NCBI RefSeq assembly: GCF_010731295.1
Contig: NZ_AP022579.1
Location: forward strand, 5,642,001-5,706,000
DNA length: 64,000 bases
From: Mycolicibacterium boenickei
GTDB taxonomy: Bacteria > Actinomycetota > Actinomycetes > Mycobacteriales > Mycobacteriaceae
Direction: 5' to 3'
The notes under the pieces were generated by a model that did not search any database, was not told where the DNA came from, and worked only from the letters and a program-made list of their open reading frames with translations. Positions 26,391 through 38,493 of the stretch are shown here, piece by piece. The position numbers and the translations under genes are program-made. Position 1 is the first letter of the stretch; the number at the start of each line of letters is the position of its first letter.

Positions 26391-27694
26391 TGAGTACCGA
26401 ATCCCCCGTCGTGGTGGTCGGCGGACAGGACTGGGACGACGTGGTGGCCGCGGCGCGCGAGCATGCCGGCGAACGCATCGTGGTCAACATGGGCCCGCAG
26501 CATCCGTCGACCCACGGCGTGCTGCGGCTGATCCTCGAGATCGAGGGCGAGATCATCACCGAAGCCCGTTGCGGTATCGGATATCTGCACACCGGCATCG
26601 AGAAGAACCTGGAGTACCGCAACTGGACGCAGGGTGTCACGTTCGTCACCCGGATGGACTATCTCTCGCCGTTCTTCAACGAAACGGCGTACTGCCTGGG
26701 TGTGGAGAAGCTGCTGGGCATCACCGACGACATCCCGCAGCGGGCCAGCGTGATCCGGGTGATGCTCATGGAGCTCAACCGGATCTCCTCGCACCTGGTG
26801 GCGCTGGCCACCGGCGGAATGGAGCTCGGCGCGATGAGCGCCATGTTCTACGGGTTCCGGGAACGCGAGGAGATCCTGCGGGTCTTCGAGTCGATCACCG
26901 GCCTGCGGATGAACCATGCCTACATCCGGCCGGGCGGACTGGCCGCCGACCTACCCGACGATGCGGTGAGCCAGGTTCGGGCGCTGCTCGACCTGCTGCC
27001 GAAACGCTTGGGCGACTTGGAGGATCTGCTCAACGAGAACTACATCTGGAAGGCCCGCACCGTCGGGGTCGGATATCTCGATCTGACCGGGTGCATCGCG
27101 CTGGGGATCACCGGTCCGGTTCTGCGCTCCACCGGACTGCCCCACGATCTGCGTCGCACACAACCGTATTGCGGTTACCAGGACTACGAATTCGACGTCA
27201 TCACCGACGACCGCTGCGACTCCTACGGCCGGTACATCATTCGGGTCAAGGAGATGCGGGAATCGTTGAAGATCGTCGAGCAGTGTGTGGACCGACTCGA
27301 GAAGATGGGCGACGGTCCGGTGATGATCTCCGACAAGAAGCTGGCCTGGCCGGCCGATCTCAAGGTCGGCCCGGACGGACTGGGCAACTCCCCCGAACAC
27401 ATCGCCAAGATCATGGGCCACTCCATGGAGGGGCTGATCCATCACTTCAAGCTCGTCACCGAGGGCATCCGGGTACCGGCCGGGCAGGTGTACGTCGCGG
27501 TGGAGTCCCCGCGCGGCGAGCTCGGGGTGCACATGGTCTCCGACGGTGGCACCCGCCCCTACCGCGTGCATTACCGCGACCCCTCGTTCACGAATCTGCA
27601 AGCGGTGGCGGCGATGTGCGAGGGCGGCATGGTGGCCGACGCCATTGCCGCGGTGGCGTCGATTGATCCGGTCATGGGCGGGGTGGATAGGTGA
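26390..27694 (+). CDS. nuoD: NADH-quinone oxidoreductase subunit D
   Basis: 434-residue 49 kDa-type subunit lining the quinone-binding cavity. Key features are [22 protein letters not shown] with the quinone-head histidine, [14 protein letters not shown], and the C-terminal [22 protein letters not shown]. The ATG shares one base with the nuoC TGA. It ends four bases inside the nuoE start (GTGA). Length is as in other actinobacteria. Confidence 0.98.
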   Translation: MSTESPVVVVGGQDWDDVVAAAREHAGERIVVNMGPQHPSTHGVLRLILEIEGEIITEARCGIGYLHTGIEKNLEYRNWTQGVTFVTRMDYLSPFFNETAYCLGVEKLLGITDDIPQRASVIRVMLMELNRISSHLVALATGGMELGAMSAMFYGFREREEILRVFESITGLRMNHAYIRPGGLAADLPDDAVSQVRALLDLLPKRLGDLEDLLNENYIWKARTVGVGYLDLTGCIALGITGPVLRSTGLPHDLRRTQPYCGYQDYEFDVITDDRCDSYGRYIIRVKEMRESLKIVEQCVDRLEKMGDGPVMISDKKLAWPADLKVGPDGLGNSPEHIAKIMGHSMEGLIHHFKLVTEGIRVPAGQVYVAVESPRGELGVHMVSDGGTRPYRVHYRDPSFTNLQAVAAMCEGGMVADAIAAVASIDPVMGGVDR

Positions 27695-28419
27695 AGGAAG
27701 TGTTTCTTGAACTGGGGCAACGCCCCGATGAAGCGGGCCCGCCGATCAACGGGCCCGCGGCGTATCCGGAGGAGGTGACGGCCCGGCTCACCGCCGAGGC
27801 CGAGCAGGTCACCGCCCGCTATCCCGACGCCCGCTCGGCGCTGCTTCCGCTGCTGCACCTGGTGCAGGCGGAGGACGGCTGTCTCACCCCCGCCGGAATC
27901 GATTTCTGCGCAGCGCTGTTGGGCCTGACCGACGCCGAGGTCACCGCGGTGGCCACGTTCTATTCGATGTACCGGCGCACCCCTACCGGCGACTACCTGG
28001 TCGGCGTGTGCACCAACACGTTGTGCGCGATCATGGGCGGCGACGCGATTCTCGATGCGCTGCAGGATCATCTGGACATCCACGCCGGCGAAACCACTGA
28101 CGACGGACGGGTCACCCTGGAGCACATCGAGTGCAATGCGGCGTGCGACTACGCCCCGGTGGTGATGGTCAACTGGGAGTTCTACGACAACCAGACTCCG
28201 TCGTCGGCACGGGATCTGGTGGACGGCCTGCGCGGCGGGACCCCTCCGGCGCCGACCCGCGGGGCACCACTGTGCACGTTCCGGGAAACAGCTCGCACAC
28301 TGGCCGGGCTGACCGACCCGCATGCCGCGGGCGGCTCCCCCGGGGCCGCTACCCTGGCCGGTCTTCACGAAGCGCGGAAACGCGGAATGTCGGCTCCCGA
28401 GACAGGTCCGACCTCATGA
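27691..28419 (+). CDS. nuoE: NADH-quinone oxidoreductase subunit E
   Basis: 242-residue 24 kDa-type subunit of the NADH module, holding the binuclear cluster N1a. Cluster cysteines are in [13 protein letters not shown] and [12 protein letters not shown]. The GTG start overlaps nuoD by four bases. It has an Ala/Pro/Gly-rich C-terminal extension of about 60 residues (after residue 180), longer than the E. coli protein (166) but usual in mycobacteria. Confidence 0.97.
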   Translation: MKEVFLELGQRPDEAGPPINGPAAYPEEVTARLTAEAEQVTARYPDARSALLPLLHLVQAEDGCLTPAGIDFCAALLGLTDAEVTAVATFYSMYRRTPTGDYLVGVCTNTLCAIMGGDAILDALQDHLDIHAGETTDDGRVTLEHIECNAACDYAPVVMVNWEFYDNQTPSSARDLVDGLRGGTPPAPTRGAPLCTFRETARTLAGLTDPHAAGGSPGAATLAGLHEARKRGMSAPETGPTS

Positions 28420-29732
28420 CCGCGCTGACCCCGGTACTGAGCCGATTCTGGGACGAACCGGAACCGTGGACGCTGGACACCTACCGCCGCCACGACGGGT
28501 ACCGCGGGCTGCAGCGGGCACTGGCGATGGGGCCGGACGACGTGATCGCACTGGTGAAGGATTCGGGACTGCGCGGACGCGGCGGCGCCGGTTTCCCGAC
28601 CGGGACCAAATGGTCGTTCATCCCGCAGGGTGAAGAGGGGGCCGGAGCCAAACCGCATTACCTCGTCGTCAACGCCGACGAGTCCGAACCCGGTACGTGC
28701 AAGGACATTCCGCTGCTGCTGACCACGCCGCACTTCCTGGTCGAGGGGGTGATCATCGCGGCCTACGCGATCCGGGCCCGCCACGCCTTCATCTACGTCC
28801 GCGGTGAGGTCGTCCCGGTTTTGCGGCGACTGCAGGCGGCGGTCGCCGAAGCCTACGCGGCCGGATACCTGGGCACCGACATCCTGGGTTCGGGTTTCGA
28901 CCTGGAGCTGACCGTGCACGCCGGCGCCGGCGCCTACATCTGCGGTGAGGAGACCGCGCTGCTCGATTCCCTGGAGGGCCGTCGCGGCCAACCGCGGCTG
29001 CGCCCACCGTTTCCCGCGGTGGCGGGCCTGTACGCATGCCCGACCGTGGTCAACAACGTCGAGTCGATCGCCAGCGTGCCGCCGATCATGGTCAACGGGG
29101 TGGACTGGTTCCGGTCGATGGGCTCCGAGAAATCCCCTGGTTTCACGTTGTATTCGTTGTCCGGTCACGTGAACCGGCCCGGTCAGTACGAGGCGCCGCT
29201 GGGGATCACCCTGCGCGAACTGCTCGACTATGCCGGCGGTGTCCGCGACGGTCACACCCTGAAGTTCTGGACCCCGGGTGGTTCGTCGACACCGCTGCTC
29301 ACCGCCGAACATATCGACGTACCCCTGGATTACGAGGGCATGGCGTCGGTCGGGTCCATGCTCGGCACCAAGGCGCTGCAGATCTTCGACGAGACCACCT
29401 GCGTCGTGCGGGCCGTGCGCCGCTGGACCCAGTTCTACGCCCATGAGTCCTGCGGGAAATGCACACCGTGTCGCGAGGGCACGTATTGGCTGGCCCAGAT
29501 CTATGCCCGGCTGGAAGAAGGTGCCGGAACCCGGGCCGACATCGACAAGCTGCTCGACATCGCCGACGGCATCTTCGGAAAGTCGTTCTGTGCGTTGGGA
29601 GACGGTGCGGCCAGCCCGGTCATGTCCTCGATCAAGTACTTCCGTGACGAGTACGTGGCGCACCTGGACGGGGGCTGCCCGTTCGATCCGCACGCCTCGA
29701 CATTGATGGCGACCGAAGGGGCAGGTGCGTAG
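28416..29732 (+). CDS. nuoF: NADH-quinone oxidoreductase subunit F
   Basis: 438-residue 51 kDa-type subunit that binds NADH, FMN and cluster N3. NADH and FMN sites are seen as GRGGAGFPTGTKW and the segment AYICGEETALLDSLEG. N3 ligands are in ESCGKCTPCREGTYW plus a later cysteine in SFCALGDG. The ATG overlaps nuoE (ATGA). The TAG stop is followed directly by an 11-codon frame leading into nuoG. Confidence 0.98.
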   Translation: MTALTPVLSRFWDEPEPWTLDTYRRHDGYRGLQRALAMGPDDVIALVKDSGLRGRGGAGFPTGTKWSFIPQGEEGAGAKPHYLVVNADESEPGTCKDIPLLLTTPHFLVEGVIIAAYAIRARHAFIYVRGEVVPVLRRLQAAVAEAYAAGYLGTDILGSGFDLELTVHAGAGAYICGEETALLDSLEGRRGQPRLRPPFPAVAGLYACPTVVNNVESIASVPPIMVNGVDWFRSMGSEKSPGFTLYSLSGHVNRPGQYEAPLGITLRELLDYAGGVRDGHTLKFWTPGGSSTPLLTAEHIDVPLDYEGMASVGSMLGTKALQIFDETTCVVRAVRRWTQFYAHESCGKCTPCREGTYWLAQIYARLEEGAGTRADIDKLLDIADGIFGKSFCALGDGAASPVMSSIKYFRDEYVAHLDGGCPFDPHASTLMATEGAGA

Positions 29733-29768
29733 ATGCTACTCACCGCGAGCAGAGGGGGCCGTAGGTGA
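29733..29768 (+). other. 11-codon intercistronic mini-frame between nuoF and nuoG
   Basis: ATG at 29733 touches the nuoF TAG and reads [11 protein letters not shown] before a TGA at 29766-29768. That TGA overlaps the nuoG GTG (29765-29767) in the arrangement GTGA. It may carry terminating ribosomes to nuoG by re-initiation, or be incidental; AGAGGGGG inside it can act as the nuoG ribosome site. Confidence 0.35.
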
Positions 29769-32152
29769 CATTGGCCGAGCCGACGAAGGACACCCCGCCG
29801 GTGGAGATGGTGTCACTCACCATCGATGGGCACGAGATCAGCGTTCCCAAGGGCACGCTGGTGATCCGCGCCGCCGAGCTGATGGGTGTCCAGATCCCCC
29901 GGTTCTGCGATCACCCGCTGCTCGATCCGGTCGGGGCGTGCCGGCAGTGCCTCGTCGAGGTCGAGGGCCAACGCAAACCCATGGCCTCGTGCACCACCAC
30001 AGTCATGCCGGACATGGTGGTGCACACCCAGTACAGCTCCGAAGCGGCCGACAAGGCACAGCGCGGCGTGATGGAGCTGCTGCTGATCAACCATCCGTTG
30101 GACTGCCCGATCTGCGACAAGGGCGGCGAATGCCCGCTGCAGAACCAGGCCATGTCCAACGGGCGCCCCGAGACCCGGTTCGAGGACGTCAAGCGGACCT
30201 ACCCGAAACCCATCAACATCTCCGCACAGGTCCTACTCGACCGCGAACGGTGCGTGTTGTGCGCACGCTGCACCCGGTTCTCCGCACAGATCGCCGGTGA
30301 CCCCTTCATCGAATTGCTGGAACGCGGTGCGCTGCAACAGGTCGGGATCGCCCCCGGTGAACCGTTCCAGTCGTATTTCTCCGGCAACACCGTGCAGATC
30401 TGCCCGGTGGGTGCGCTGACCGGCACGGCCTACCGGTTCCGGGCCCGGCCGTTCGACCTCGTCTCCAGTCCCAGCGTCTGTGAACACTGCGCGTCGGGCT
30501 GCGCCCAGCGCACCGACCATCGACGCGGAAAGGTGCTGCGCCGCTTGGCCGGCGACGACCCCGAGGTCAACGAGGAGTGGAACTGCGACAAGGGCCGCTG
30601 GGCGTTCACCTATGCGACGGCCGGTGACCGCATCACCACACCGCTGATCCGTGAAGACGGTGCGCTGCGGCCGGCGTCGTGGTCGGAGGCGCTGACGGTC
30701 GCCGGAGCGAGCCTGCTGGCCGCAGGTGCGAACACCGGTGTGCTGGTGGGTGGGCGCTGCACGGTGCAGGACGCCTACGCGTACTCGAAGTTCGCCCGCA
30801 TGGTGCTGGGCACCAACGACATCGACTTCCGCGCCCGGCCCCACTCTGGCGAGGAGGCGGAATTCCTCGCGGCGCGCATCGCGGGGCAACCCATGACATT
30901 GCGCTACGCCGAACTGGAAAAGGCGCCGACCGTCCTGCTCGTCGGGCTGGAGCCCGAAGAGGAATCCCCGATCGTGTTCCTGCGGCTGCGCAAGGCAGCC
31001 CGCAAGAACGGCCTGCAGGTACTCGCCGTGGCACCGCTGGCCAGCCGTGGACTGACCAAGATGGCGGGCACGCTGATCCCTACCGTCCCCGGGACCGAAT
31101 CCGCCGCGCTGGACGCGCTGGCGTCCGACGAGCGGCTACAACGCCCCGGCGCGGTGATCCTGGTCGGTGAACGCCTGGCCACCTCACCCGGTGCCCTGTC
31201 GGCCGCGCTGCGACTCTCCGCGGCCACCGGCGCCCGGATCGGCTGGATTCCACGCCGGGCCGGTGAACGCGGCGCGCTGGAGGCCGGCGCCCTGCCCAAC
31301 CTGCTGCCCGGTGGACGGCCCGTCGACGACGCCGATGCCCGCGCCCAGACCGCAGCCGCCTGGAACGCCTCCGACCTGCCTGCCACCGCGGGCCGCGACA
31401 CCGGCGCCATCCTGGCGGCGGCCGGCGACGGAACGCTCTCTGCGCTCATCGTCGGCGGCGTCGAGATCACCGACCTGCCCGACCCGGCCGCGGCCGTGGC
31501 GGCGCTCCGGGCCACCCCCTTCGTGGTGAGCTTCGAACTGCGTGAGAGCGAGGTCACCGAGCTGGCCGACGTGGTCTTCCCGGTGGCTCCGGCAGTGGAG
31601 AAGGGTGGCGCATACCTCAACTGGGAGGGCCGGATTCGCCCGTTCGAACCGGCGTTGCGGACCAACGCCATCCCCGATCTGCGCGTCCTGCACTACCTGG
31701 CCGACGAGATCGGCGTCGATCTCGGATTGACCGGACCCGAAGCCGCCGACACCGAGCTGGCCCGGCTCGGCACCTGGAGCGGTTCCCGGGCCGCCGCACC
31801 GTCGGCAGTGCCCGGTCCTGCGCCTGCCCCCGGCCCCGGGCAGGCCGTGCTGGCCAGCTGGCGCCTGCTGCTCGACGCCGGACGGCTACAGGACGGGGAA
31901 CCGTACCTGGCCGGTACCGCCGTCAGCCCCGTAGCGCGGCTGTCCCCGGCCACCGCCGCCGAACTCGGTGTGACATCAGATGATCCGGTGACCGTCAGCA
32001 CGGACCGAGGCGCCATCACGTTGCCGCTGACGGTGACCGAGATGCCCGATCGGGTGGTGTGGCTGCCGACCAATTCCCCGGGAACGGCGATCCATCGCCA
32101 GCTCGGAGTGACCGCCGGGGCAGTGGTGTCGATCGGGCGGGCCGACTCATGA
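29765..32152 (+). CDS. nuoG: NADH-quinone oxidoreductase subunit G
   Basis: 795-residue 75 kDa-type subunit. It holds the N-terminal ferredoxin-like binuclear cluster ([21 protein letters not shown]), the N5/N4 ligands ([26 protein letters not shown]), and the extra N7 tetranuclear motif CEHCASGC with a fourth Cys in EWNCDKGRW, found only in some bacteria. The C-terminal 500 residues are the molybdopterin-oxidoreductase-like domain. The GTG start gives an N-terminus of 19 residues before [16 protein letters not shown]. It ends in an ATGA overlap with nuoH. Confidence 0.97.
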   Translation: MTLAEPTKDTPPVEMVSLTIDGHEISVPKGTLVIRAAELMGVQIPRFCDHPLLDPVGACRQCLVEVEGQRKPMASCTTTVMPDMVVHTQYSSEAADKAQRGVMELLLINHPLDCPICDKGGECPLQNQAMSNGRPETRFEDVKRTYPKPINISAQVLLDRERCVLCARCTRFSAQIAGDPFIELLERGALQQVGIAPGEPFQSYFSGNTVQICPVGALTGTAYRFRARPFDLVSSPSVCEHCASGCAQRTDHRRGKVLRRLAGDDPEVNEEWNCDKGRWAFTYATAGDRITTPLIREDGALRPASWSEALTVAGASLLAAGANTGVLVGGRCTVQDAYAYSKFARMVLGTNDIDFRARPHSGEEAEFLAARIAGQPMTLRYAELEKAPTVLLVGLEPEEESPIVFLRLRKAARKNGLQVLAVAPLASRGLTKMAGTLIPTVPGTESAALDALASDERLQRPGAVILVGERLATSPGALSAALRLSAATGARIGWIPRRAGERGALEAGALPNLLPGGRPVDDADARAQTAAAWNASDLPATAGRDTGAILAAAGDGTLSALIVGGVEITDLPDPAAAVAALRATPFVVSFELRESEVTELADVVFPVAPAVEKGGAYLNWEGRIRPFEPALRTNAIPDLRVLHYLADEIGVDLGLTGPEAADTELARLGTWSGSRAAAPSAVPGPAPAPGPGQAVLASWRLLLDAGRLQDGEPYLAGTAVSPVARLSPATAAELGVTSDDPVTVSTDRGAITLPLTVTEMPDRVVWLPTNSPGTAIHRQLGVTAGAVVSIGRADS

Positions 32153-33372
32153 CGTATCCCGATCCCACACTGTTCGGCCACGATCCGTGGTGGCTGATCC
32201 TGGCCAAGGCGCTCGGGGTGTTCGTCTTCCTGCTGCTCACCGTGCTCGCGGCGATTCTCATCGAACGGAAGGTGCTGGGCCGCATGCAGATGCGGCCGGG
32301 CCCCAACCGCGTCGGCCCCTGGGGCCTGCTGCAGTCGTTGGCCGACGGCGTCAAACTGGCCCTCAAGGAAGGCCTCACCCCGGCCGGCATCGACAAACCC
32401 ATCTACCTGCTGGCGCCGATCATCTCGGTGATTCCGGCGTTCATGGCGTTCGCGGTGATCCCGATGGGCGGTGAGGTATCGGTGTTCGGCCACCGCACCG
32501 CGCTGCAACTGACCGATCTGCCGGTGGCAGTGCTCTACATCCTGGCCGTCACCTCGATCGGGGTGTACGGCATCGTCCTGGCCGGCTGGGCCTCGGGATC
32601 CACCTACCCGCTACTGGGGGGCCTGCGATCCAGCGCCCAGGTGATCTCCTACGAGATCGCGATGGCCTTGTCGTTCGCGGCGGTGTTCCTCTACGCCGGC
32701 ACCATGTCCACCTCCGGCATCGTCGCCGCGCAGGACCGCACCTGGTATGTGTTCCTGCTGCTGCCCTCGTTCGTGGTGTACGTGACCTCGATGGTGGGCG
32801 AAACCAACCGGGCGCCTTTCGATCTGCCCGAAGCCGAGGGCGAACTGGTCGGCGGATTCCACACCGAGTACTCGTCGCTGAAGTTCGCGATGTTCATGCT
32901 CGCCGAGTACGTCAACATGACCACCGTCTCGGCGCTGGCCACCACGATGTTCCTCGGCGGCTGGCATGCGCCGTTCCCGTTCAACCTGATCGACGGCGCC
33001 AACAGCGGTTGGTGGCCGCTGCTGTGGTTCGTCGCCAAGGTGTGGACGTTCATGTTCCTGTACTTCTGGCTCCGGGCCACCCTGCCCCGGTTGCGCTACG
33101 ACCAGTTCATGGCGTTGGGCTGGAAGGTGCTCATCCCGGTGTCGCTGGTCTGGATCATGGTCGTCGCGGTCACCCACAGCCTGCGCGAGCACGGTTACCA
33201 CAACTGGGCGACGGGCCTGGTGACCACCGCCGTCGTGATCGTGGCGGTGCTGGCCGCGGCATTGTGGAAAGCCTTGCGGGGCAGAACTGTTCGGCCGATA
33301 CCGGAGCAGAGCGCCGGCGCATATCCGGTGCCTCCGCTGCCGAATGCCGTAAAGGAGGTTGCCGATGCCTAA
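32149..33372 (+). CDS. nuoH: NADH-quinone oxidoreductase subunit H
   Basis: 407-residue membrane subunit with eight or nine transmembrane helices, joining the peripheral arm to the proton pumps and forming part of the quinone entry. Signature blocks are [49 protein letters not shown] and [21 protein letters not shown] cytoplasmic tail of about 45 residues follows the last helix, as in mycobacteria. The end overlaps nuoI by eight bases. Confidence 0.98.
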   Translation: MTYPDPTLFGHDPWWLILAKALGVFVFLLLTVLAAILIERKVLGRMQMRPGPNRVGPWGLLQSLADGVKLALKEGLTPAGIDKPIYLLAPIISVIPAFMAFAVIPMGGEVSVFGHRTALQLTDLPVAVLYILAVTSIGVYGIVLAGWASGSTYPLLGGLRSSAQVISYEIAMALSFAAVFLYAGTMSTSGIVAAQDRTWYVFLLLPSFVVYVTSMVGETNRAPFDLPEAEGELVGGFHTEYSSLKFAMFMLAEYVNMTTVSALATTMFLGGWHAPFPFNLIDGANSGWWPLLWFVAKVWTFMFLYFWLRATLPRLRYDQFMALGWKVLIPVSLVWIMVVAVTHSLREHGYHNWATGLVTTAVVIVAVLAAALWKALRGRTVRPIPEQSAGAYPVPPLPNAVKEVADA

Positions 33373-33898
33373 GATGCCCAAGTTCCTCGACGCGCTGGCC
33401 GGATTCGCGGTCACCTTCGGCTCGATGTTCAAAAAGCCCGTCACCGAAGGCTATCCGGAGAAACCCGGCCCCGTCGCACCGCGCTATCACGGCCGCCATC
33501 AACTCAACCGCTATCCCGACGGCCTGGAGAAGTGCATCGGCTGCGAGCTGTGTGCCTGGGCTTGCCCGGCCGACGCGATCTTCGTCGAAGGCGCCGACAA
33601 CACCGAGGACGAACGCTTCTCACCGGGCGAGCGGTACGGCCGGGTGTATCAGATCAACTACCTGCGCTGCATCGGGTGCGGACTGTGCATCGAGGCCTGC
33701 CCGACGCGCGCGCTGACCATGACCAACCAGTACGAGATGGCCGACGACAACCGGGCAGATCTGATCTGGGGCAAGGACAAACTGCTGGCCCCGCTGCAAC
33801 CCGGTATGCAGGTGCCACCACATGACATGGCGCCGGGCAGCACCGACGACGACTACTACCTCGGCCGGATCAAGCCGCTCTCCCAGGACATCCCGTGA
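33365..33898 (+). CDS. nuoI: NADH-quinone oxidoreductase subunit I
   Basis: 177-residue ferredoxin-like subunit with clusters N6a and N6b. The two motifs are [12 protein letters not shown] and [12 protein letters not shown]. The ATG at 33365 is preferred over a TTG two codons earlier because AGGAGG at 33352-33357 is spaced seven bases from it. The start lies within the last codons of nuoH. Confidence 0.97.
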   Translation: MPKMPKFLDALAGFAVTFGSMFKKPVTEGYPEKPGPVAPRYHGRHQLNRYPDGLEKCIGCELCAWACPADAIFVEGADNTEDERFSPGERYGRVYQINYLRCIGCGLCIEACPTRALTMTNQYEMADDNRADLIWGKDKLLAPLQPGMQVPPHDMAPGSTDDDYYLGRIKPLSQDIP

Positions 33899-34674
33899 GC
33901 CCGGACGTCGTGCTGCTGGCTGGGGCCGCCGGAAGCGTGCACCACACCTCGACAACCGAAGCAGTGCTGTTCTGGGTCCTCGGGACGGTCGCCGTCCTCG
34001 GCGCCGTCGGCGTGGTGGCCGCACCCAAGGCGGTGTACTCCGCGGTGTTTCTGGCCTGCACGATGATCTCGCTGGCAGTGCTCTACATCGCTCAGGACGC
34101 ACTGTTCCTCGGCGTGGTGCAGGTGGTGGTCTACACCGGCGCGGTGATGATGCTGTTCCTGTTCGTGCTGATGCTGATCGGTGTCGACCTGTCCGAATCG
34201 TTCACCGAAACACTGCGCGGACAACGCCTTGCGGCTCTGGCGGCCGGCACGGGCTTCGGCATCCTGTTGATCGCCGGGATCGGCAATGTCTCGGTCGCGG
34301 GTTTCACCGGGCTGGCCCAGGCCAACAGCGGCGGCAACGTCGAAGGGCTCGCCGCGCTGATCTTCACCCGCTATCTGTGGGCGTTCGAACTGACCAGCAC
34401 CCTCCTGATCACCGCGGCACTGGGCGCGATGGTGCTCGCCCACCGGGAACGCTTCGAGCGCCGCAAGACCCAGCGGGAGCTGGCGGTCGAACGGTTCCAG
34501 GCCGGCGGGCATCCGACGCCGCTGCCCAATCCCGGTGTCTACGCGCGGCACAACGCCGTCGACGTCCCGGCCCGCCTGCCCGACGGATCCGACGCGACGT
34601 TGTCGGTCAGTGCCATCCTGCCGCAGCGCACGATCAGCGGCTCGGCCAGTAACTCGGCGAACGGGGAGGGGTGA
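33895..34674 (+). CDS. nuoJ: NADH-quinone oxidoreductase subunit J
   Basis: 259-residue membrane subunit with five transmembrane helices in the first 190 residues ([40 protein letters not shown], the conserved pi-bulge helix). A hydrophilic C-terminal tail of about 80 residues follows, characteristic of actinobacterial NuoJ. GTG start overlaps nuoI (GTGA). It ends at the TGATG that begins the mini-frame before nuoK. Confidence 0.97.
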   Translation: MSPDVVLLAGAAGSVHHTSTTEAVLFWVLGTVAVLGAVGVVAAPKAVYSAVFLACTMISLAVLYIAQDALFLGVVQVVVYTGAVMMLFLFVLMLIGVDLSESFTETLRGQRLAALAAGTGFGILLIAGIGNVSVAGFTGLAQANSGGNVEGLAALIFTRYLWAFELTSTLLITAALGAMVLAHRERFERRKTQRELAVERFQAGGHPTPLPNPGVYARHNAVDVPARLPDGSDATLSVSAILPQRTISGSASNSANGEG

Positions 34675-34682
34675 TGCGGTGA
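34674..34682 (+). other. Two-codon mini-frame (ATG CGG TGA) between nuoJ and nuoK
   Basis: The nuoJ stop (TGA 34672-34674) shares a base with this ATG, and its own TGA (34680-34682) overlaps the nuoK GTG at 34679-34681. A strong GGGGAGGGG at 34663-34671 lies seven bases before the GTG, so the GTG is the true nuoK start and this may be a minimal relay or chance. Confidence 0.3.
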
Positions 34683-34978
34683 ATCCCGACAACTATCTGT
34701 ACCTGTCGGCACTGTTGTTCACTATCGGCGCGTCGGGAGTGCTGTTGCGGCGCAACGCCATCGTGATGTTCATGTGTGTCGAGCTGATGCTCAACGCCGC
34801 CAACCTGGCGTTCGTCGCGTTCTCCCGCATGCACGGCCACTTAGACGGCCAGGTGGTGGCGTTCTTCACCATGGTGGTCGCCGCCTGCGAGGTGGTGGTC
34901 GGCCTCGCGATCATCATGACCATCTTCCGTACCCGCCGATCGGCCTCGGTCGACGACGCCAGTCTGCTGAAGCACTAA
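34679..34978 (+). CDS. nuoK: NADH-quinone oxidoreductase subunit K
   Basis: 99-residue, three-helix membrane subunit (MrpC/NuoK type). The conserved membrane glutamate is in [15 protein letters not shown], and a second lies in [13 protein letters not shown]. The GTG at 34679 gives the family length exactly and has a strong ribosome site. Confidence 0.97.
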   Translation: MNPDNYLYLSALLFTIGASGVLLRRNAIVMFMCVELMLNAANLAFVAFSRMHGHLDGQVVAFFTMVVAACEVVVGLAIIMTIFRTRRSASVDDASLLKH

Positions 34979-34985
34979 GGGCACC

Positions 34986-36899
34986 ATGACGATTCCTGTA
35001 TGGCTCGTGATCGCCCTCCCCGCCGCAGGAGCTGCGGTGCTGCTGCTGGGCGGCCGGCGCACCGACCGCTGGGGACATCTGCTCGGCTGTGCCACCGCGC
35101 TGGCCGCGTTCGTGCTCGGGGCGGTGCTGTTCGCCCAGATGCTGGGCCGCGCCGGTGAGCACCGCACGGTGTCGGAATCCCTGTTCTCCTGGGTACCGGT
35201 GGCCGGTCTGCAGGTGGACTTCGGGCTGCAGCTCGATCAGCTGTCGGTGTGCTTCGTTCTGCTGATCACCGGTGTTGGGTCGTTGATACACATCTACTCG
35301 ATCGGCTACATGGCTCCGGGAGCGCAGCTTGCGGAGCGACCCGAGGACACAGGCCCGAGTCGTCGCCTTTTCTTCGCGTACCTGAACCTGTTTCTCGCGG
35401 CGATGCTGCTGCTCGTGCTCGCGGACAATTACCTCGGCCTGTACGCCGGGTGGGAAGGCGTGGGCCTGGCCTCGTATCTGCTGATCGGGTTCTGGTCGCA
35501 CAAGCCGTCTGCCGCCGCGGCCGCCAAGAAGGCATTCGTCGTCAACCGGGTCGGCGACATGGGCCTCGCCATCGCCTTGATGATCATGTTCGCCACCATC
35601 GGGTCGATCTCGTTCGCCGGAGTGTTCAGCGCCGCACCGGCTTTGGGCGAAGGTACCCTCACCGCGATCGGGCTGCTGCTGCTGTTGGGTGCCTGTGGCA
35701 AATCGGCCCAGGTGCCGCTGCAGTCCTGGCTCGGGGACGCGATGGAGGGCCCGACGCCGGTGTCGGCACTGATCCACGCCGCCACCATGGTCACCGCGGG
35801 CGTCTACCTGATCGTGCGGTCCGGGCCGATCTTCGATCTCGCCCCGGGTGCGCAGACCGGTGTGGTCATCGTCGGCGCCGTCACGCTGCTGTTCGGGGCG
35901 ATCATCGGCTGCGCCAAAGATGACATCAAGAAAGCCCTTGCCGCGTCGACGATGAGCCAGATCGGCTACATGGTGCTGGCCGCCGGCCTCGGTCCGGCCG
36001 GGTACGCGTTCGCGATCATGCACCTGCTCACCCACGGGTTCTTCAAGGCCGGCCTGTTCCTCGGCGCCGGGTCGGTGATGCACGCCATGAACGACGAGGT
36101 GAACATGCGTCGATACGGCGGGCTTCGCAAGGTCCTGCCGATCACGTTCGCCACCTTCGGACTCGGCTACCTGGCCATCATCGGGGTGCCGCCGCTGGCC
36201 GGCTTCTTCTCGAAAGACAGCATCATCGAGGCGGCGCTGGGTGCCGGAGGCGTCCGCGGCATGATCCTCGGTGGCGCAGCCATTCTGGGCGCCGGGATCA
36301 CCGCGTTCTACATGACCCGGGTGATGCTGATGACGTTCTTCGGCGAAAAGCGTTGGGCACCTGACGCGCATCCGCACGAGGCGCCGGCCGTGATGACCTG
36401 GCCGATGATCCTGCTCGCGGTCGGCTCGGTGGTCTCCGGCGGTGCGCTGGCCATCGGCGGCACACTGTCGCACTGGCTCGAGCCGGTGGTCGGTGCGCAC
36501 GAGGCACACCACGCGATCCCGGCATGGGTGGTCACGGTGGTGGTGCTCGCGGTCGTCGCAGTCGGCATCGCGGTGGCCTACCGGATGTACGCGCGGCAGC
36601 AGGTCCCGGCCGAGGTACCCGACGGGTCGGCGCTGACGGTGGCGGCACGGCGGGATCTGTACGGCGACGCGTTCAACGAGGCGGTGTTCATGCGAGGCGG
36701 CCAGACCTTGACCGCGGCCCTGGTCGCCGTCGACGACAAGGTGGTCGACGGCACCGCCGGCGGTCTGGCCGCGCTGGTGCGCCGAACGTCGGATGGGTTG
36801 CGCGGATTGCAGACCGGCTTCGCCCGGTCCTACGCGCTGTCCATGCTCGGCGGGGCGGCTCTGGTGGTGGCGACGATCCTGGCGGTGCGACTGTGGTGA
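34986..36899 (+). CDS. nuoL: NADH-quinone oxidoreductase subunit L
   Basis: 637-residue antiporter-like proton-pumping subunit with about 16 helices and the C-terminal lateral helix. Conserved parts are [18 protein letters not shown] (helix 5 glutamate), [20 protein letters not shown] (helix 7 lysine region) and [14 protein letters not shown]. The start is an ATG eight bases after nuoK. A His-rich stretch (VGAHEAHHA) occurs in a late loop. The stop overlaps the nuoM start. Confidence 0.98.
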   Translation: MTIPVWLVIALPAAGAAVLLLGGRRTDRWGHLLGCATALAAFVLGAVLFAQMLGRAGEHRTVSESLFSWVPVAGLQVDFGLQLDQLSVCFVLLITGVGSLIHIYSIGYMAPGAQLAERPEDTGPSRRLFFAYLNLFLAAMLLLVLADNYLGLYAGWEGVGLASYLLIGFWSHKPSAAAAAKKAFVVNRVGDMGLAIALMIMFATIGSISFAGVFSAAPALGEGTLTAIGLLLLLGACGKSAQVPLQSWLGDAMEGPTPVSALIHAATMVTAGVYLIVRSGPIFDLAPGAQTGVVIVGAVTLLFGAIIGCAKDDIKKALAASTMSQIGYMVLAAGLGPAGYAFAIMHLLTHGFFKAGLFLGAGSVMHAMNDEVNMRRYGGLRKVLPITFATFGLGYLAIIGVPPLAGFFSKDSIIEAALGAGGVRGMILGGAAILGAGITAFYMTRVMLMTFFGEKRWAPDAHPHEAPAVMTWPMILLAVGSVVSGGALAIGGTLSHWLEPVVGAHEAHHAIPAWVVTVVVLAVVAVGIAVAYRMYARQQVPAEVPDGSALTVAARRDLYGDAFNEAVFMRGGQTLTAALVAVDDKVVDGTAGGLAALVRRTSDGLRGLQTGFARSYALSMLGGAALVVATILAVRLW

Positions 36900-38491
36900 G
36901 CACATTTCCGTGGCTGACGGCGCTCTGGGCGACCCCGACGGTGGGGGCTGCTGTGGTGATGCTGCTCCCGGCCGCGCAACGGGCACTCGCGAAATGGCTG
37001 GCCCTGGTGGTCTCGCTGGCCGCTCTGGGCCTGGCAGGCGTGATCGCCGTCGGCTTCGATCCGGGCGGCGAGCAGTACCAGTTCGTCGAATCACACCGGT
37101 GGATCCCGTCATTCGGGACCGGCTACATCCTCGGGGTGGACGGGATCGCACTGGCCCTGGTGGTTCTCACCGCGGTGCTGCTGCCGCTGCTCATCGTCGC
37201 GGGGTGGAACGACGCCACCCACCAGACCGGCCTCGGCGGCCGGGGCGTGCAGGCTTACCTGGCGTTGACGCTGGCCGTCGAGGGCATGGTGTTCATGTCC
37301 CTGGTGGCGCTGGACATCCTGCTGTTCTACGTGTTCTTCGAGGCCATGCTGATCCCGATGTACTTCCTGATCGGCGGGTTCGGCGGAGAGCATCGGTCGC
37401 GTGCGGCGGTGAAGTTCCTGCTGTACAACCTGTTCGGCGGCCTGGTCATGCTGGCCGCGGTGATCGGCCTGTACGTGGTGACCAACGGTAGCGATGCATT
37501 CACGTCAGGCACCTTCGACTTCCGCGCGATCGTCGCCGCGGTCTCGTCGGGCGAGTTCGTGATCAACCCCGCGGTGGCGAACCTGCTGTTCCTGGGATTC
37601 ATGTTCGCGTTCGCCGTCAAAGCACCGCTGTGGCCGTTCCACCGCTGGCTACCTGGCGCCGCAGTCCAGGCCACGCCGGCCAGTGCGGTGCTGATGATGG
37701 CGATCATGGACAAGGTCGGCACCTTCGGCATGTTGCGTTATTGCCTGCCGCTGTTCCCCGACGCCTCAACGTATTTCCGTCCGCTGGTCATCACCCTCGC
37801 GGTGATCGGCATCGTCTACGGGGCCGTCCTGGCGATCGGGCAGACCGACGTCATGCGCCTGATCGCCTACACCTCGATATCGCACTTCGGTTTCATCATT
37901 CTCGGCATCTTCGCGATGACCAGTCAGGGCCAGACCGGCTCGACGCTGTACATGATCAACCACGGGATCTCCACGGCCGCGCTGTTCCTGATCGCCGGAT
38001 TCCTGGTGTCGCGACGCGGTTCCCGGTTGATCGATGCCTACGGAGGTGTGCAGAAGGTCGCCCCGGTGCTCGCCGGAACGTTCCTGGTGGCCGGCCTGGC
38101 GACACTGTCGCTGCCCGGGCTGGCACCCTTCATCAGTGAATTCCTGGTTCTCATCGGCACATTCACGCGCTATCCGGTGGTCGCGGTGTTCGCCGCCACC
38201 GCGCTGGTGTTGTCCGCGGTGTACATCCTGTGGATGTACCAGCGGATGATGACCGGCCCGGTCCGCGACGGGCTGCTCGAGGGCGACGACGGTGTGCGCG
38301 GTCTACCTGATTTGGTCCCGCGCGAACTGGTCGTGGTGACGCCGTTGATCGCATTGCTGCTGGTGTTGGGCATCTATCCCAAACCCGCCCTGGACGTCAT
38401 CAATCCGGCAGTGCAGCACACGTTGACCACCATCGGACAGAGCGATCCGGTGCCGAGCGCACCACCGACCATCGCCGAGGGGGGCCGCTGA
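36896..38491 (+). CDS. nuoM: NADH-quinone oxidoreductase subunit M
   Basis: 531-residue antiporter-like proton-pumping subunit with 14 helices. Signatures are [20 protein letters not shown] (helix 5 glutamate) and [20 protein letters not shown] (helix 7 lysine). The GTG at 36896 overlaps the nuoL TGA; an adjacent in-frame GTG at 36893 is possible. It ends three bases before nuoN. Confidence 0.98.
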   Translation: MSTFPWLTALWATPTVGAAVVMLLPAAQRALAKWLALVVSLAALGLAGVIAVGFDPGGEQYQFVESHRWIPSFGTGYILGVDGIALALVVLTAVLLPLLIVAGWNDATHQTGLGGRGVQAYLALTLAVEGMVFMSLVALDILLFYVFFEAMLIPMYFLIGGFGGEHRSRAAVKFLLYNLFGGLVMLAAVIGLYVVTNGSDAFTSGTFDFRAIVAAVSSGEFVINPAVANLLFLGFMFAFAVKAPLWPFHRWLPGAAVQATPASAVLMMAIMDKVGTFGMLRYCLPLFPDASTYFRPLVITLAVIGIVYGAVLAIGQTDVMRLIAYTSISHFGFIILGIFAMTSQGQTGSTLYMINHGISTAALFLIAGFLVSRRGSRLIDAYGGVQKVAPVLAGTFLVAGLATLSLPGLAPFISEFLVLIGTFTRYPVVAVFAATALVLSAVYILWMYQRMMTGPVRDGLLEGDDGVRGLPDLVPRELVVVTPLIALLLVLGIYPKPALDVINPAVQHTLTTIGQSDPVPSAPPTIAEGGR

Positions 38492-38493
38492 TC

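Noticed and set aside
34914..37151. Very long open frame antisense to nuoL/nuoM, one of several long antisense frames (others near 2972-4531 and 17001-19046)
   Set aside because: The translations are compositionally biased (Arg, Gly, His, Gln), show no known domain and lie opposite well-supported genes; this is the usual effect of high GC at third positions.
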